This document shows, one piece after another, positions 1 through 6,950 of a stretch of DNA of 22,918 bases. The notes beneath the pieces were generated by a model. The model did not search any database, was not told the origin of the DNA, and saw only the letters and a program-made list of their open reading frames with translations. Both the position numbers and the translations under genes were made by a program. This DNA comes from an uncultured Clostridia bacterium. Lineage in GTDB: Bacteria; Bacillota; Clostridia; Christensenellales; Borkfalkiaceae. The stretch lies in the NCBI GenBank assembly GCA_934273135.1, contig CAKQSU010000001.1, forward strand, positions 1 to 22,918, in the 5' to 3' direction. How positions within the stretch are numbered: the stretch's first letter is position 1; each line of letters opens with the position of its first letter.

Positions 1-1094
1 GCACCTGGCCCGCCGATTACGTTTTGTATTGCGCGAGAATGGCTTACGCCGATTATCTTTACACGGGCGACAAAACTTCGCTCGAAAGTTATTACGATAT
101 CTTAAAGACAAAAACTTTTACCCGTTATTTTGACTCGTCCGTGAACATGCTCACGGCGGGCGGGATCACGCAATCGAGCGTTGAAAACTGCATTCTCGTC
201 GATTGGCCCGAAACCGAGCGCGACGGGTACGACATGAGCGTAAAATACAACACCGTTTTGAATTCTCTTGCCGTGCAGTCGTACGACAATCTTGCAAAGA
301 TTGCTTCTATATTGGGCAAAACCGAGGACGAGCAGAGCTTTAAGGATTACGCCGCCAAAATCCGCGCGGCTATGGTCGAAAAGCTTTACGACCCGACTAC
401 GGGCGCATTCTCGGACGGGCTTTACTCTTCCGGCAAAGCTTCCTCTCACCGCTCCCAGCACGCAACGGCGTTCGCGTTGTCCGCAAACCTCGTAAGCGGC
501 GAAAAAGCGGCTTTATCGGCAAGCTACATATCTTCTCAAGGCAAGATAAAAACAAGCGTTTACGGCACGTTTTTCCTCTTTGAAGGGCTTTATAACGCGG
601 ATATGGGCGACGTTGCAAACGCGCTTTTATTAGACGATGACGAAAGCGAGGGCGCAAGGACCTGGGCGTACATGATAAACAAGCTCGGTGCGACCGTTAC
701 GACCGAAGCGTGGAACGCCGTCAACAAGGACAATATGACCTTTTCGCACCCGTGGGGAGCTTCCCCCGCATACGCTATAACTAACGGAATTTTCGGCATT
801 AACCCGACTTCCGCGGCGTTTGCTACGTTTGACGTTAAGTTTCAAACGGGCGGGCTTAAAAAGGCGAATATTAGCGTTCCGAGCATAAAGGGCAAAATCT
901 CGGCATCGTTCGATTTTTCAAGCGGCAGCGTTTACTCGGTGACAATCCCCGCAAACACCAAAGCGAGCGTATACGTAAAGGCGGAAAGCGGCAAGAGCGT
1001 GTACGTTGACGGCGAAAAGGCGACTGCGGAAGAGGTAAGCGGCTACTATAAAGTGGTCCTCGGCTCCGGCAAACGCGATATCGAAGTGAGATAA
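1..1094 (+). CDS. GH78 alpha-L-rhamnosidase, C-terminal part (5' end outside window)
   Basis: The reading frame is open from base 3 and has no plausible start here, so this is the 3' part of a gene that begins upstream. The visible 364 residues look like the second half of a glycoside hydrolase family 78 (alpha/alpha)6 barrel followed by the short C-terminal beta domain. Recognisable pieces are WPADYVL near the left edge, TTEAW (Glu at 705-707, by family analogy a candidate catalytic base) and SHPWGASPAYAI about 15 residues later, a hallmark of the family. The enzyme would release terminal alpha-L-rhamnose from plant or bacterial glycans. No export signal can be judged because the N-terminus is missing. 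A rho-independent terminator follows 45 bases after the stop. Family assignment is from remembered motifs; the exact substrate is not determinable. Confidence 0.85.
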   Translation, partial: TWPADYVLYCARMAYADYLYTGDKTSLESYYDILKTKTFTRYFDSSVNMLTAGGITQSSVENCILVDWPETERDGYDMSVKYNTVLNSLAVQSYDNLAKIASILGKTEDEQSFKDYAAKIRAAMVEKLYDPTTGAFSDGLYSSGKASSHRSQHATAFALSANLVSGEKAALSASYISSQGKIKTSVYGTFFLFEGLYNADMGDVANALLLDDDESEGARTWAYMINKLGATVTTEAWNAVNKDNMTFSHPWGASPAYAITNGIFGINPTSAAFATFDVKFQTGGLKKANISVPSIKGKISASFDFSSGSVYSVTIPANTKASVYVKAESGKSVYVDGEKATAEEVSGYYKVVLGSGKRDIEVR

Positions 1095-1138
1095 CTTTTT
1101 TGAAAATTGCTTACACATTTTATATCTTCCTTTAATCT

Positions 1139-1176
1139 GCTTGCGTTCGGCGTATAAGTCGGACGTAAGCTTTTTT
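1139..1176 (+). terminator. Rho-independent terminator of the rhamnosidase gene
   Basis: A 12-bp stem (1139-1150 with 1159-1170, three G-T wobbles) with an 8-base loop is followed directly by six T residues. It lies 45 bases past the rhamnosidase stop. Confidence 0.8.
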
Positions 1177-1234
1177 GTGTGCCGAAAGTATAAAAAGTCG
1201 CGCTATAAGTCGGTTATCGGCTTGTTTTACGTAT

Positions 1235-1267
1235 AAAAAGCGGGCGGCTTCGATTAGAAGCCGCCCG
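1235..1267 (-). terminator. Rho-independent terminator of the acidic lipoprotein gene
   Basis: A perfect 11-bp GC-rich stem (1241-1251 with 1257-1267, loop GATTA) is followed on the minus strand by CTTTTTATAC. It sits 32 bases past the stop of the minus-strand lipoprotein gene. With the opposing terminator at 1139-1176 it separates two convergent genes. Confidence 0.8.
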
Positions 1268-1298
1268 CCGGGATAAAGAGTAGAGGGGTAGAGTGTTT

Positions 1299-2261
1299 TT
1301 AGATTACTTCTTCAAAACCGTTGTCGTAGGTTATCTTCAGGCCGGTTTCTTCTTCAACGACGGTGAAAAAGCGTTTTTTGCCGTTCAAAAGGTATTTTAC
1401 GCGGTATTTGCCGTTCTCGTAGATGAGTTTGTATTGCGTTTTGGTCGCGTCGGTTTTTTGTTCGTTTTCGAACTTTACTTCGAGCTTGCCGTCCTCTTCT
1501 TCGAACGAAATCTTGGTTTTTTGAACCTTTTTGCCGTTTTCGTAAACTTCGTATTTATAGGTTACTTCCTTTTCGTTTTCTTCCGTTTCGGCGGACGTGG
1601 AGAACTTAACGTAATTTAAGGGGTTGAGTTTGCTCTTGGTCGTTACGGTAAGGCTTTCTTCCTTTTCGCCCTCTTCCGTTTCGACTTCTTTTTCGCCCGT
1701 TACAAGATATTCTTTTTCGCCGATTACGAGCAAGCCTTCGAGCGTTGCGGTTTCTTCGCGCTCTTCTTCGCCGTCTTCATCCGTTTCGGTTTCGGCTTTC
1801 ACGCTTGTTTCATTGTAATATAAAAGTGCTTCGTTGTCGCCGACTTTTATGGACATAACGAACTTATAGGCGGACTTTTCGCCCTCGGCGATATCGTTTT
1901 CCTTAATGGTCGAAGTCAAGCCACCGCTTGAAATAACGTTTTTGAAGGCGGCTATGTTTGTCTTTGTTTCTTCGAGCGTTTCGTCGGTTATATCGCTCGG
2001 GCGGGCGAGAGGCGCGTCTTTTTCTTTTTCTTTTTCTTCGTTGTCGGCTAAAAGCGTGTTTACGGAAGCGGTTTTGCCTTTGTCAAGCTCGCCGAGTACG
2101 CCCGCGCCCGAAAGAGCCGAAAGCGCATATACGTCGGTTGCTGACACGTTTTTGATTACGTTCTCGCCGACGGCGTTTTTCTTTATGCAGGCTGTTACGC
2201 CCAAGCCGAGCGCAAAGACGAGAGACAGAGCGAGAGTTGCGGTTAAAAATCTTTTGATCAT
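1299..2261 (-). CDS. Acidic lipoprotein of unknown function
   Basis: A 320-residue protein. The start at 2261 is chosen because AGGAGGTC lies 8 bases upstream and the product then begins with a clean lipoprotein signal peptide: MIKR, a hydrophobic stretch, and lipobox GVTAC with Cys25 as the lipidated residue. The longer reading frame up to 2327 would bury this signal. The mature part is very rich in Glu and Lys. It has alternating strands with short repeated patterns such as YENGKK and YENGKY, suggesting an extracellular beta-rich domain, possibly with internal duplication. I do not recognise the family. It lies downstream of the sigma/anti-sigma pair on the same strand but is separated by a strong terminator, so it may have its own promoter or be a regulon member of that sigma factor; I found no clean sigma-A promoter in front of it. 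Confidence 0.8.
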   Translation of the reverse strand: MIKRFLTATLALSLVFALGLGVTACIKKNAVGENVIKNVSATDVYALSALSGAGVLGELDKGKTASVNTLLADNEEKEKEKDAPLARPSDITDETLEETKTNIAAFKNVISSGGLTSTIKENDIAEGEKSAYKFVMSIKVGDNEALLYYNETSVKAETETDEDGEEEREETATLEGLLVIGEKEYLVTGEKEVETEEGEKEESLTVTTKSKLNPLNYVKFSTSAETEENEKEVTYKYEVYENGKKVQKTKISFEEEDGKLEVKFENEQKTDATKTQYKLIYENGKYRVKYLLNGKKRFFTVVEEETGLKITYDNGFEEVI

Positions 2262-2332
2262 TTTTGTTGACCTCCTTGTTTCTACCCCATATACGAACGA
2301 GAAACGAAAAAATACGAAGCTTAGCAAAAATT

Positions 2333-2350
2333 TCTAAAAATATTTTTAGA
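2333..2350. promoter_or_regulatory. 18-bp perfect AT-rich palindrome upstream of the lipoprotein gene
   Basis: TCTAAAAAT is followed immediately by its reverse complement ATTTTTAGA. It lies between the terminator of the anti-sigma gene and the lipoprotein start, 72 bases before that start. It could be an operator or a supplementary part of the terminator region. Confidence 0.4.
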
Positions 2351-2351
2351 G

Positions 2352-2385
2352 AAAAAATATACTCCGCTTTTTATGGCGGAGCATA
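2352..2385 (-). terminator. Rho-independent terminator of the sigma/anti-sigma operon
   Basis: A 10-bp stem with one wobble (2376-2385 with 2358-2367, 8-base loop) is followed on the minus strand by six T residues. It begins 13 bases past the anti-sigma stop codon. Confidence 0.85.
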
Positions 2386-2397
2386 TAATTTAATAGG

Positions 2398-3393
2398 TTA
2401 GTCGTCCTCGTGAAAAAGTTCTTCTTTTACGAGTTCCAAAAGGTCTTCGAGGTAGTCCGCGTAATCGTCGTCATCGGGGTTTTCGGTTAAGTCCTCCAAG
2501 GCTTCTTCGAGTTCTTCGCGGTTGTCGTCGAGCTTGTCGACAAGTTCGTGAATATCCTTGTATCTCGGCGCGGCGTAATCGAATTTGAGTTTTAAGCGGT
2601 ACTTTTCGGCAAAAGCCTTTATGTTTTCGGCGTAAGGGAAGTTTTCGATAACCGTTTTGTCCTTTTTGTCGAACGGCGCAAGCTTTGTCGCAAGGTCCGC
2701 TATCTCGGCGATTTTTTGGTTGACGGCTACAACGAGCTTTTCCTTGAAAGCCGATATCATCGTCTTTTCGTATTCGCTTATCTTGTTCTTTTCGTAATAG
2801 TCTTCGATTTCGTCAAGTTCTTTATCGGTCAAAAACACCGTCGAAAAGTCCTCCGCGCCGAAAAAGCTTTCTATCGTTTGGCTTATCGCATTGCGCTTTT
2901 CTTCGAGAATTTTACCCGTTTTTTTGTCGATGGCAGTGATTTTTACGGCGTTGTTTTTCAAAAGCCCGACGGAGTTTATCGCGCCGATTACTTCTTTTGT
3001 CGCTTCCGAAGCAAGTCGTGCGGTGAAGTCCTTTTTATATAATAGGATAACGCCGTCCTCGTTCAAGCCCTCTTGCGCTATGACCATGTCGTTTTCGTCG
3101 ACGGAAAGTTTTACGCTCGGATTGACGTCGATTATTATTTCGTACGCGCTCGCTTTCATGCTCGGCGGCTTTGAAAACGCATTGAACGCGAACACGACCG
3201 TAAGAACCGCAAGAATGCAGCATACCGCCGGCATGGCGAATTTGTAAGCAAAGCTTATAGGACTATGTTTCTTACGTTTTTCGGTGTTTTCCGCGGCGAC
3301 CTTGCCCCAATCGACGGCGTTTTTAACGTTTTCGGAAACGTCGGGCGCGGCGGAAGAAAGTTCTTTAAATATCGCTTTTCTTTCCCTTTTCAT
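2398..3393 (-). CDS. RsgI-like membrane anti-sigma factor with Asn-Pro autocleavage motif
   Basis: A 331-residue single-pass membrane protein. Residues 1-52 are a charged cytoplasmic tail, 53-72 are the transmembrane segment, and 80-120 match the juxtamembrane domain of RsgI anti-sigma factors (YEIIIDVNPSVKLSVDEN, then LNEDG). In RsgI this domain self-cleaves at an Asn-Pro bond; here the pair is N91-P92. Later residues form a long helical, highly charged ectodomain ending in an acidic tail (LEDL, DDDD repeats), with coiled-coil character. The start overlaps the stop of the sigma gene (ATGA), so translation is coupled. The expected role is to hold the partner sigma factor at the membrane until an extracellular signal triggers regulated proteolysis. 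The cytoplasmic tail does not look like the standard RsgI N-terminal domain, which is unusual. The ligand domain is not a recognisable carbohydrate-binding module. Confidence 0.8.
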   Translation of the reverse strand: MKRERKAIFKELSSAAPDVSENVKNAVDWGKVAAENTEKRKKHSPISFAYKFAMPAVCCILAVLTVVFAFNAFSKPPSMKASAYEIIIDVNPSVKLSVDENDMVIAQEGLNEDGVILLYKKDFTARLASEATKEVIGAINSVGLLKNNAVKITAIDKKTGKILEEKRNAISQTIESFFGAEDFSTVFLTDKELDEIEDYYEKNKISEYEKTMISAFKEKLVVAVNQKIAEIADLATKLAPFDKKDKTVIENFPYAENIKAFAEKYRLKLKFDYAAPRYKDIHELVDKLDDNREELEEALEDLTENPDDDDYADYLEDLLELVKEELFHEDD

Positions 3394-3914
3394 GCGTATG
3401 CCTCCTTGTATAATAACTTCACTTTTTTAACGAGAGTTTTGTAGCGATGGTTGACCGTCGAAATTGGTTCGCCGAGCATCGCCGCGACTTCCTTTTGTTT
3501 GTACCCGAGAATAACTACTTTTTCGAGCAGAAAGTATTCGTTTTCCGTCAGTCGTTTTTTGCACAGTTCCATAAGTGGCGAGTCGTGTGAATAGACTTCG
3601 TTTACGCCTATCTGCATTTCCTCTACGATTACGTCCGTATCCGTTCGACTTCTTTTTCTCGTCACGTCGAGAGCCTTGTTTTTTGCAATCTCGTACAGAA
3701 AGGCGAGCGGGTTCTTTTTCTCGTCCACGCCGCTTATCACGCTTAAAAATTTGACGTACGTTTCCTGCATAACGTCCTCAACGTCGCTGCCCGTCACGTG
3801 GGTTTTTGCGGCGTAATAAACCGCGCCCTTAGTGAGAGCGTAAAACTCGTCAAAATATTGACTTTTGCCCTGTTTGAGCTTTTTTATCAAATAGTTTAAG
3901 CGCAAATTTCCCAT
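3390..3914 (-). CDS. ECF-type sigma-70 family RNA polymerase sigma factor
   Basis: A 174-residue protein, the usual ECF length. Region 2 lies at about residues 20-90 (DVEDVMQETYVKFL, then NPLAFLYEIAKNKALDVTR) and region 4 at about 120-170, including the helix-turn-helix YKQKEVAAMLGEPISTVNHR. The start at 3914 is chosen over the upstream Met at 3953 because AGGAC precedes it and the sequence then begins directly with a normal ECF N-terminus. It is the first gene of a two-gene operon; its stop overlaps the start of its presumed anti-sigma partner. It would direct polymerase to genes answering an envelope or substrate signal. Transcription probably starts from an extended -10 promoter near 3992-4020. 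The regulon cannot be read from this window. Confidence 0.9.
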   Translation of the reverse strand: MGNLRLNYLIKKLKQGKSQYFDEFYALTKGAVYYAAKTHVTGSDVEDVMQETYVKFLSVISGVDEKKNPLAFLYEIAKNKALDVTRKRSRTDTDVIVEEMQIGVNEVYSHDSPLMELCKKRLTENEYFLLEKVVILGYKQKEVAAMLGEPISTVNHRYKTLVKKVKLLYKEAYA

Positions 3915-3991
3915 GTTCGTCCTATATACGTTTGAGATTAAAAAAAATCTCACTTTTTGGGGATAAAAATTTAAACCCTGCCGTTTTTTTC

Positions 3992-4020
3992 ATGATAACA
4001 CTAAAAATTCTTTTTGAAAA
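3992..4020 (-). promoter_or_regulatory. Candidate extended -10 promoter of the sigma operon
   Basis: On the minus strand TTTTCA (4015-4020), a 17-base spacer, and TATCAT (3992-3997) preceded by TG one base away give an extended -10 promoter. The predicted leader of about 70 bases holds a small hairpin (TGAGATT with AATCTCA, about 3933-3953) close to the start codon. The -35 box is weak. Confidence 0.5.
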
Positions 4021-4081
4021 GGCTTTTTTGATAGTAAAAACGTAAACGATAAAAAAATTTTAAAGAATTTCAGATTTAATC

Positions 4082-4120
4082 AATTGAACAGTTGACAAAT
4101 CGTTCAAATGATAGTATCAT
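4082..4120 (+). promoter_or_regulatory. Promoter and operator region of the ArsR/SmtB repressor gene
   Basis: TTGACA (4092-4097), a 17-base spacer, and TATCAT (4115-4120) form a strong sigma-A promoter. It is overlaid by two dyads: AATTGAAC (4082-4089) with GTTCAAAT (4102-4109) around the -35 box, and the perfect 13-bp palindrome ATGATAGTATCAT (4108-4120) covering the -10 box. The TTGAA/TTCAA arms resemble SmtB/CadC-family half-sites, so autorepression is likely. Confidence 0.75.
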
Positions 4121-4146
4121 ATAATTCGTAAAAAGGAGGAGCCGAT

Positions 4147-4458
4147 ATGGACGCAAACGAAATTAAAACAAAAATGCCGAGCGAAGACGTCACGACCGCC
4201 GTGTCGGACCTTTTTAAGGTTCTCGGGGACGCGACGAGGGCGAAGATACTTTTCGTGCTTGAAAACGCAACTCTATGCGTGTCTGATATTGCCGAGTGCG
4301 TGGAAATGACGACTTGCGCCGTTTCTCACCAGCTCCGCATTTTAAAGCAGGCTAAGCTCGTAAAAAGCAAGCGGGAAGGAAAAGAAGTCATCTATTCGCT
4401 TGACGACGATCACGTTTCCACGCTTTTTTCCTGCGCGCTCGCTCACGTGGAAGAATAA
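4147..4458 (+). CDS. ArsR/SmtB-family metal-responsive repressor (Zn/Cd sensor type)
   Basis: A 103-residue winged helix-turn-helix protein starting 7 bases after AAGGAGGAG. The recognition helix region reads MTTCAVSHQLRILKQAKLV. The alpha-5 zinc-sensing site of SmtB/CzrA is complete: D87, H89, H100 and E103 in the pattern DxH-x10-HxxE at the extreme C-terminus. The alpha-3 motif is LCVSD, with one Cys where the Cd/Pb sensor CadC has two, so the protein is expected to respond mainly to zinc (possibly cobalt or cadmium) through alpha-5. Metal binding should release it from the promoter in front of it and from the TTGAA-N6-TTCAA site before the ATPase gene. The downstream metal-binding protein and export ATPase support a zinc-efflux role. 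It is named by family, not by ortholog. Confidence 0.92.
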   Translation: MDANEIKTKMPSEDVTTAVSDLFKVLGDATRAKILFVLENATLCVSDIAECVEMTTCAVSHQLRILKQAKLVKSKREGKEVIYSLDDDHVSTLFSCALAHVEE

Positions 4459-4535
4459 TCGAAAAAGCGGCTGTGTTTTCCGCTTAGCCGAAGGGCTTGA
4501 ACAAAAAAGCAACGATATTTTAAGAGGTAAAACTT

Positions 4536-4745
4536 ATGAAAAAAACTTTCGGAATAGAAGTGGATTGCGCGGCTTGCGCCTTAAAGTGCGAAGAAGCCAT
4601 CAAAAAGGTTGAAGGCGTAAACGGGTGCAACATCAATTTTATGATGCAGAAAATGACTATCGAAGCGGATGACGTCGATTCCGTCATGAAGTCCGTGCTT
4701 AAAGCCGCAAAACGCGTCGAACCCGACTTCGAAATAGAAGACTAA
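4536..4745 (+). CDS. Free-standing heavy-metal-associated (HMA) domain protein
   Basis: A 69-residue soluble protein with a ferredoxin-like HMA fold. The metal-binding loop is VDCAACALKC with C11 and C14 as the CxxC pair; an Asp just before the first Cys is typical of Zn/Cd-type HMA domains rather than copper chaperones. A strand and helix pattern follows (KMTIEADD, VMKSVLKAAKRV). AGAGGT precedes the ATG. It lies between the repressor and the P-type ATPase, whose own N-terminus has no HMA domain, so the protein probably acts as the detached metal-binding domain or a metal donor for the pump. The gene follows the repressor by 77 bases and is followed by a terminator-like hairpin, so it may be expressed more highly than the ATPase. 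Confidence 0.88.
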   Translation: MKKTFGIEVDCAACALKCEEAIKKVEGVNGCNINFMMQKMTIEADDVDSVMKSVLKAAKRVEPDFEIED

Positions 4746-4776
4746 TTTTTAGTTCTACCACCGTTTTTCATAAAAA

Positions 4777-4816
4777 GTGCGTTAAGGGTTGTAAGCCCAC
4801 GAAAACGCATTTTTTT
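4777..4816 (+). terminator. Terminator or attenuator inside the metal-export operon
   Basis: TGCGTT (4778-4783) pairs with AACGCA (4804-4809). An inner GGGTT/AGCCC stem caps the structure, and seven T residues follow. It sits between the HMA gene and the ATPase and would limit read-through. Confidence 0.65.
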
Positions 4817-4827
4817 AAGAGGGACGA

Positions 4828-4843
4828 TTGAAAGTTTGTTCAA
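4828..4843 (+). promoter_or_regulatory. SmtB-like operator in front of the ATPase gene
   Basis: The sequence TTGAA-AGTTTG-TTCAA is a perfect TGAA-N6-TTCA-type dyad, the recognised half-site arrangement of SmtB/ZiaR repressors. It lies between the internal terminator and the ATPase start. A -35-like TTGAAA overlaps it, but I could not identify a convincing -10 box. Confidence 0.6.
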
Positions 4844-4894
4844 ACGTTATATTGTGTAATTCGCGCAGTGAAAGCACAAAAAAGAGGGCATTTT

Positions 4895-6856
4895 ATGACA
4901 AAAAAGCAGAAAAAGAACTTAAAGCGCATTATCGTCGCGCTTGCGGCGTTTATCGTACTTGTTGCGGCGGACAAAATTCTTTCCGCAATCGGCGGCGGAG
5001 CGACGTTCAAAAACGGGCTTGCTTCGCTTATCCCGAACGAAGCTTTCGGTTGGCTTTTGCCGTTCGCGCTGTTTTTCGCCGTGTATCTTTATATCGGGTA
5101 TGGCGTTCTCAAAAAGTCGGCGATTAACATTGCTCACGGGCAGGTTTTCGACGAAAACTTCCTTATGGCTGTCGCCACGATAGGCGCGTTCGGCTTAGGC
5201 ATATATACCGGCATAACGACCCACGCGCCCGAGGGCTTTGACGAAGCTTGCGCGGTTCTACTCTTTTTTGAGGTGGGCGAATGGTTCCAAGGCTACGCGG
5301 TGGGCAAGTCGAGAAAGTCTATAACCGAGCTTATGGACATACGCCCCGACTTTGCTAACGTTAAGCGCAATGACGGCACAGAGGAAACGGTGGACCCGTC
5401 GGAAGTTAAAATCGGCGATATAATCGTCGTAAAACCCGGCGAAAAAATCCCGCTTGACGGCGTGGTCGTCGGAGGAAATTCCACGCTCGACACAAAAGCG
5501 TTGACGGGCGAATCGCTCCCCGCCGAGGTTTTTGTCGGCAGCGGCGTTACTTCCGGCACCGTGAATTTAACCGGTACTATCGAAGTCAAAGTCGAAAAAC
5601 CGTTCGGCGAATCGACCGTTTCCAAAATTCTCGAACTCGTGGAAAACGCTTCGAGCGAGAAGTCGAAATCGGAAAACTTTATCACGAAGTTCGCTAAATA
5701 TTACACGCCTATCGTAGTTTTCTCGGCTCTTGCGCTCGCCGTTTTGCCGCCGCTCTTTATCGGCATAACGGGCAACGGTTGGAACGCCTGGGCGGTCTGG
5801 ATTTACCGCGCGCTTTCCTTCCTTGTGGTGTCGTGTCCGTGTGCGCTCGTCATCTCCGTTCCTCTCTCGTTTTTTGCGGGTATCGGCGGGGCTTCCTCAA
5901 AGGGTATACTCATAAAAGGCTCGGCTTATCTTGAAAAATTCGATAAAGCAAACGTATTCGTGTTCGATAAAACGGGTACGCTCACAAAGGGCAATTTTGC
6001 GGTAGAAGCCGTTTACCCCGAGGAAAAACGCGATGAAATTTTGTCGCTTGCGGCGATTGCCGAAAAGCAGTCCAACCACCCGATAGCCGTTTCGATTAAA
6101 AAGGCTTACGGTAAGGAAATCGCCGACGGGTACGTTGTGGAAGATATCGCCGGCAAAGGCATAAAAGCCGTGGGAGAACATACGGTTCTTTGCGGAAACG
6201 AAAAACTCATGAACGCGTTCGGCGTCGAGTTCGTCCCCTCGGACGGCGTGGGTACCGTCGTGTACGTAGCAAAAGACGGAGAGTTTGTCGGCTACATCGT
6301 CATTGCCGACGAGGTTAAGTCGGAAGCCAAAGAAACGATAGAATATCTCAACTCCATAGGCGCGCGCACGGTTATGCTAACGGGCGATAACGAACGTATA
6401 GCGCGACATGTTGCCCAAAAATTAGGGCTTACCGAGTTCAAAGCAAGCCTGCTTCCTCAAAACAAAGTCGAGGAAGTCAATAGGCTTTTGAAAGAGAAAA
6501 AGCAAAGCGACGTTCTCTGTTTTGTGGGCGACGGCATAAACGACGCGCCGGTTTTAATGAAGTCGGATATCGGCATTTCGATGGGCGGCGTAGGCAGCGA
6601 CGCGGCGATAGAAGCTTCCGACATAGTTTTGATGTACGACGATTTACGCTCTATAAAAATTGCCAAAAAGCTCGCGCGCAAAGTTATGACAATCGTTTAC
6701 GAAAACATAATCTTCGCGCTTGCGGTAAAGGTCGCGATACTCGTTCTTTCCGCGCTCGGCATTGCTAACATGTGGATAGCCGTTTTCGGCGACGTAGGCG
6801 TTGCCGTCCTTGCGATACTCAACGCCATGCGCGCAAACGTTAAGGATAAGGAATAA
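4895..6856 (+). CDS. P1B-2-type Zn2+/Cd2+/Pb2+-exporting ATPase
   Basis: A 653-residue integral membrane pump. The ATG at 4895 is preferred over the GTG at 4868 because AGAGGG precedes it. All P-type motifs are present: TGES at 204-207 (actuator), CPC at 314-316 in the transport helix, the phosphorylated D358 in DKTGT, the HP motif H395-P396, and GDGIND ending at 550. Two late transmembrane residues, K612 and D633 (FGDVG), are the P1B-2 signature for divalent zinc-group metals. The protein starts almost directly with transmembrane helices and lacks the usual N-terminal HMA domain, which is encoded separately at 4536-4745. It would pump excess zinc or toxic cadmium/lead out of the cytoplasm, under control of the upstream ArsR/SmtB repressor. 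A bidirectional terminator follows. Confidence 0.93.
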   Translation: MTKKQKKNLKRIIVALAAFIVLVAADKILSAIGGGATFKNGLASLIPNEAFGWLLPFALFFAVYLYIGYGVLKKSAINIAHGQVFDENFLMAVATIGAFGLGIYTGITTHAPEGFDEACAVLLFFEVGEWFQGYAVGKSRKSITELMDIRPDFANVKRNDGTEETVDPSEVKIGDIIVVKPGEKIPLDGVVVGGNSTLDTKALTGESLPAEVFVGSGVTSGTVNLTGTIEVKVEKPFGESTVSKILELVENASSEKSKSENFITKFAKYYTPIVVFSALALAVLPPLFIGITGNGWNAWAVWIYRALSFLVVSCPCALVISVPLSFFAGIGGASSKGILIKGSAYLEKFDKANVFVFDKTGTLTKGNFAVEAVYPEEKRDEILSLAAIAEKQSNHPIAVSIKKAYGKEIADGYVVEDIAGKGIKAVGEHTVLCGNEKLMNAFGVEFVPSDGVGTVVYVAKDGEFVGYIVIADEVKSEAKETIEYLNSIGARTVMLTGDNERIARHVAQKLGLTEFKASLLPQNKVEEVNRLLKEKKQSDVLCFVGDGINDAPVLMKSDIGISMGGVGSDAAIEASDIVLMYDDLRSIKIAKKLARKVMTIVYENIIFALAVKVAILVLSALGIANMWIAVFGDVGVAVLAILNAMRANVKDKE

Positions 6857-6876
6857 GAATTAAAAATTCAAGAATG

Positions 6877-6915
6877 AAAAAAGCTTCGCTCGAAAATTTT
6901 CGGGCGAAGTTTTTT
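6877..6915. terminator. Bidirectional terminator between convergent ATPase and peptidase genes
   Basis: A 9-bp stem (6884-6892 with 6901-6909, loop AAAATTTT) has six A residues before it and six T residues after it. It can therefore end both the plus-strand ATPase transcript and the minus-strand peptidase transcript. Confidence 0.85.
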
Positions 6916-6950
6916 ACTAATTCGGATGGAGAACAGAAGTTTTTTGTATT

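Noticed and set aside
2289..2302. Shared minus-strand motif TCTC-N3-CGTATAT upstream of both the lipoprotein gene (2289-2302) and the sigma gene (3924-3937), which could be an ECF-type promoter.
   Set aside because: In the sigma gene it is only about 10 bases from the start codon and would put the transcription start inside the ribosome binding site. No matching -35 element is shared, and an extended -10 promoter further upstream fits better.
4868..4894. GTG at 4868 as the start of the metal-export ATPase.
   Set aside because: There is no ribosome binding site before it, and the ATG at 4895 has AGAGGG at good distance.
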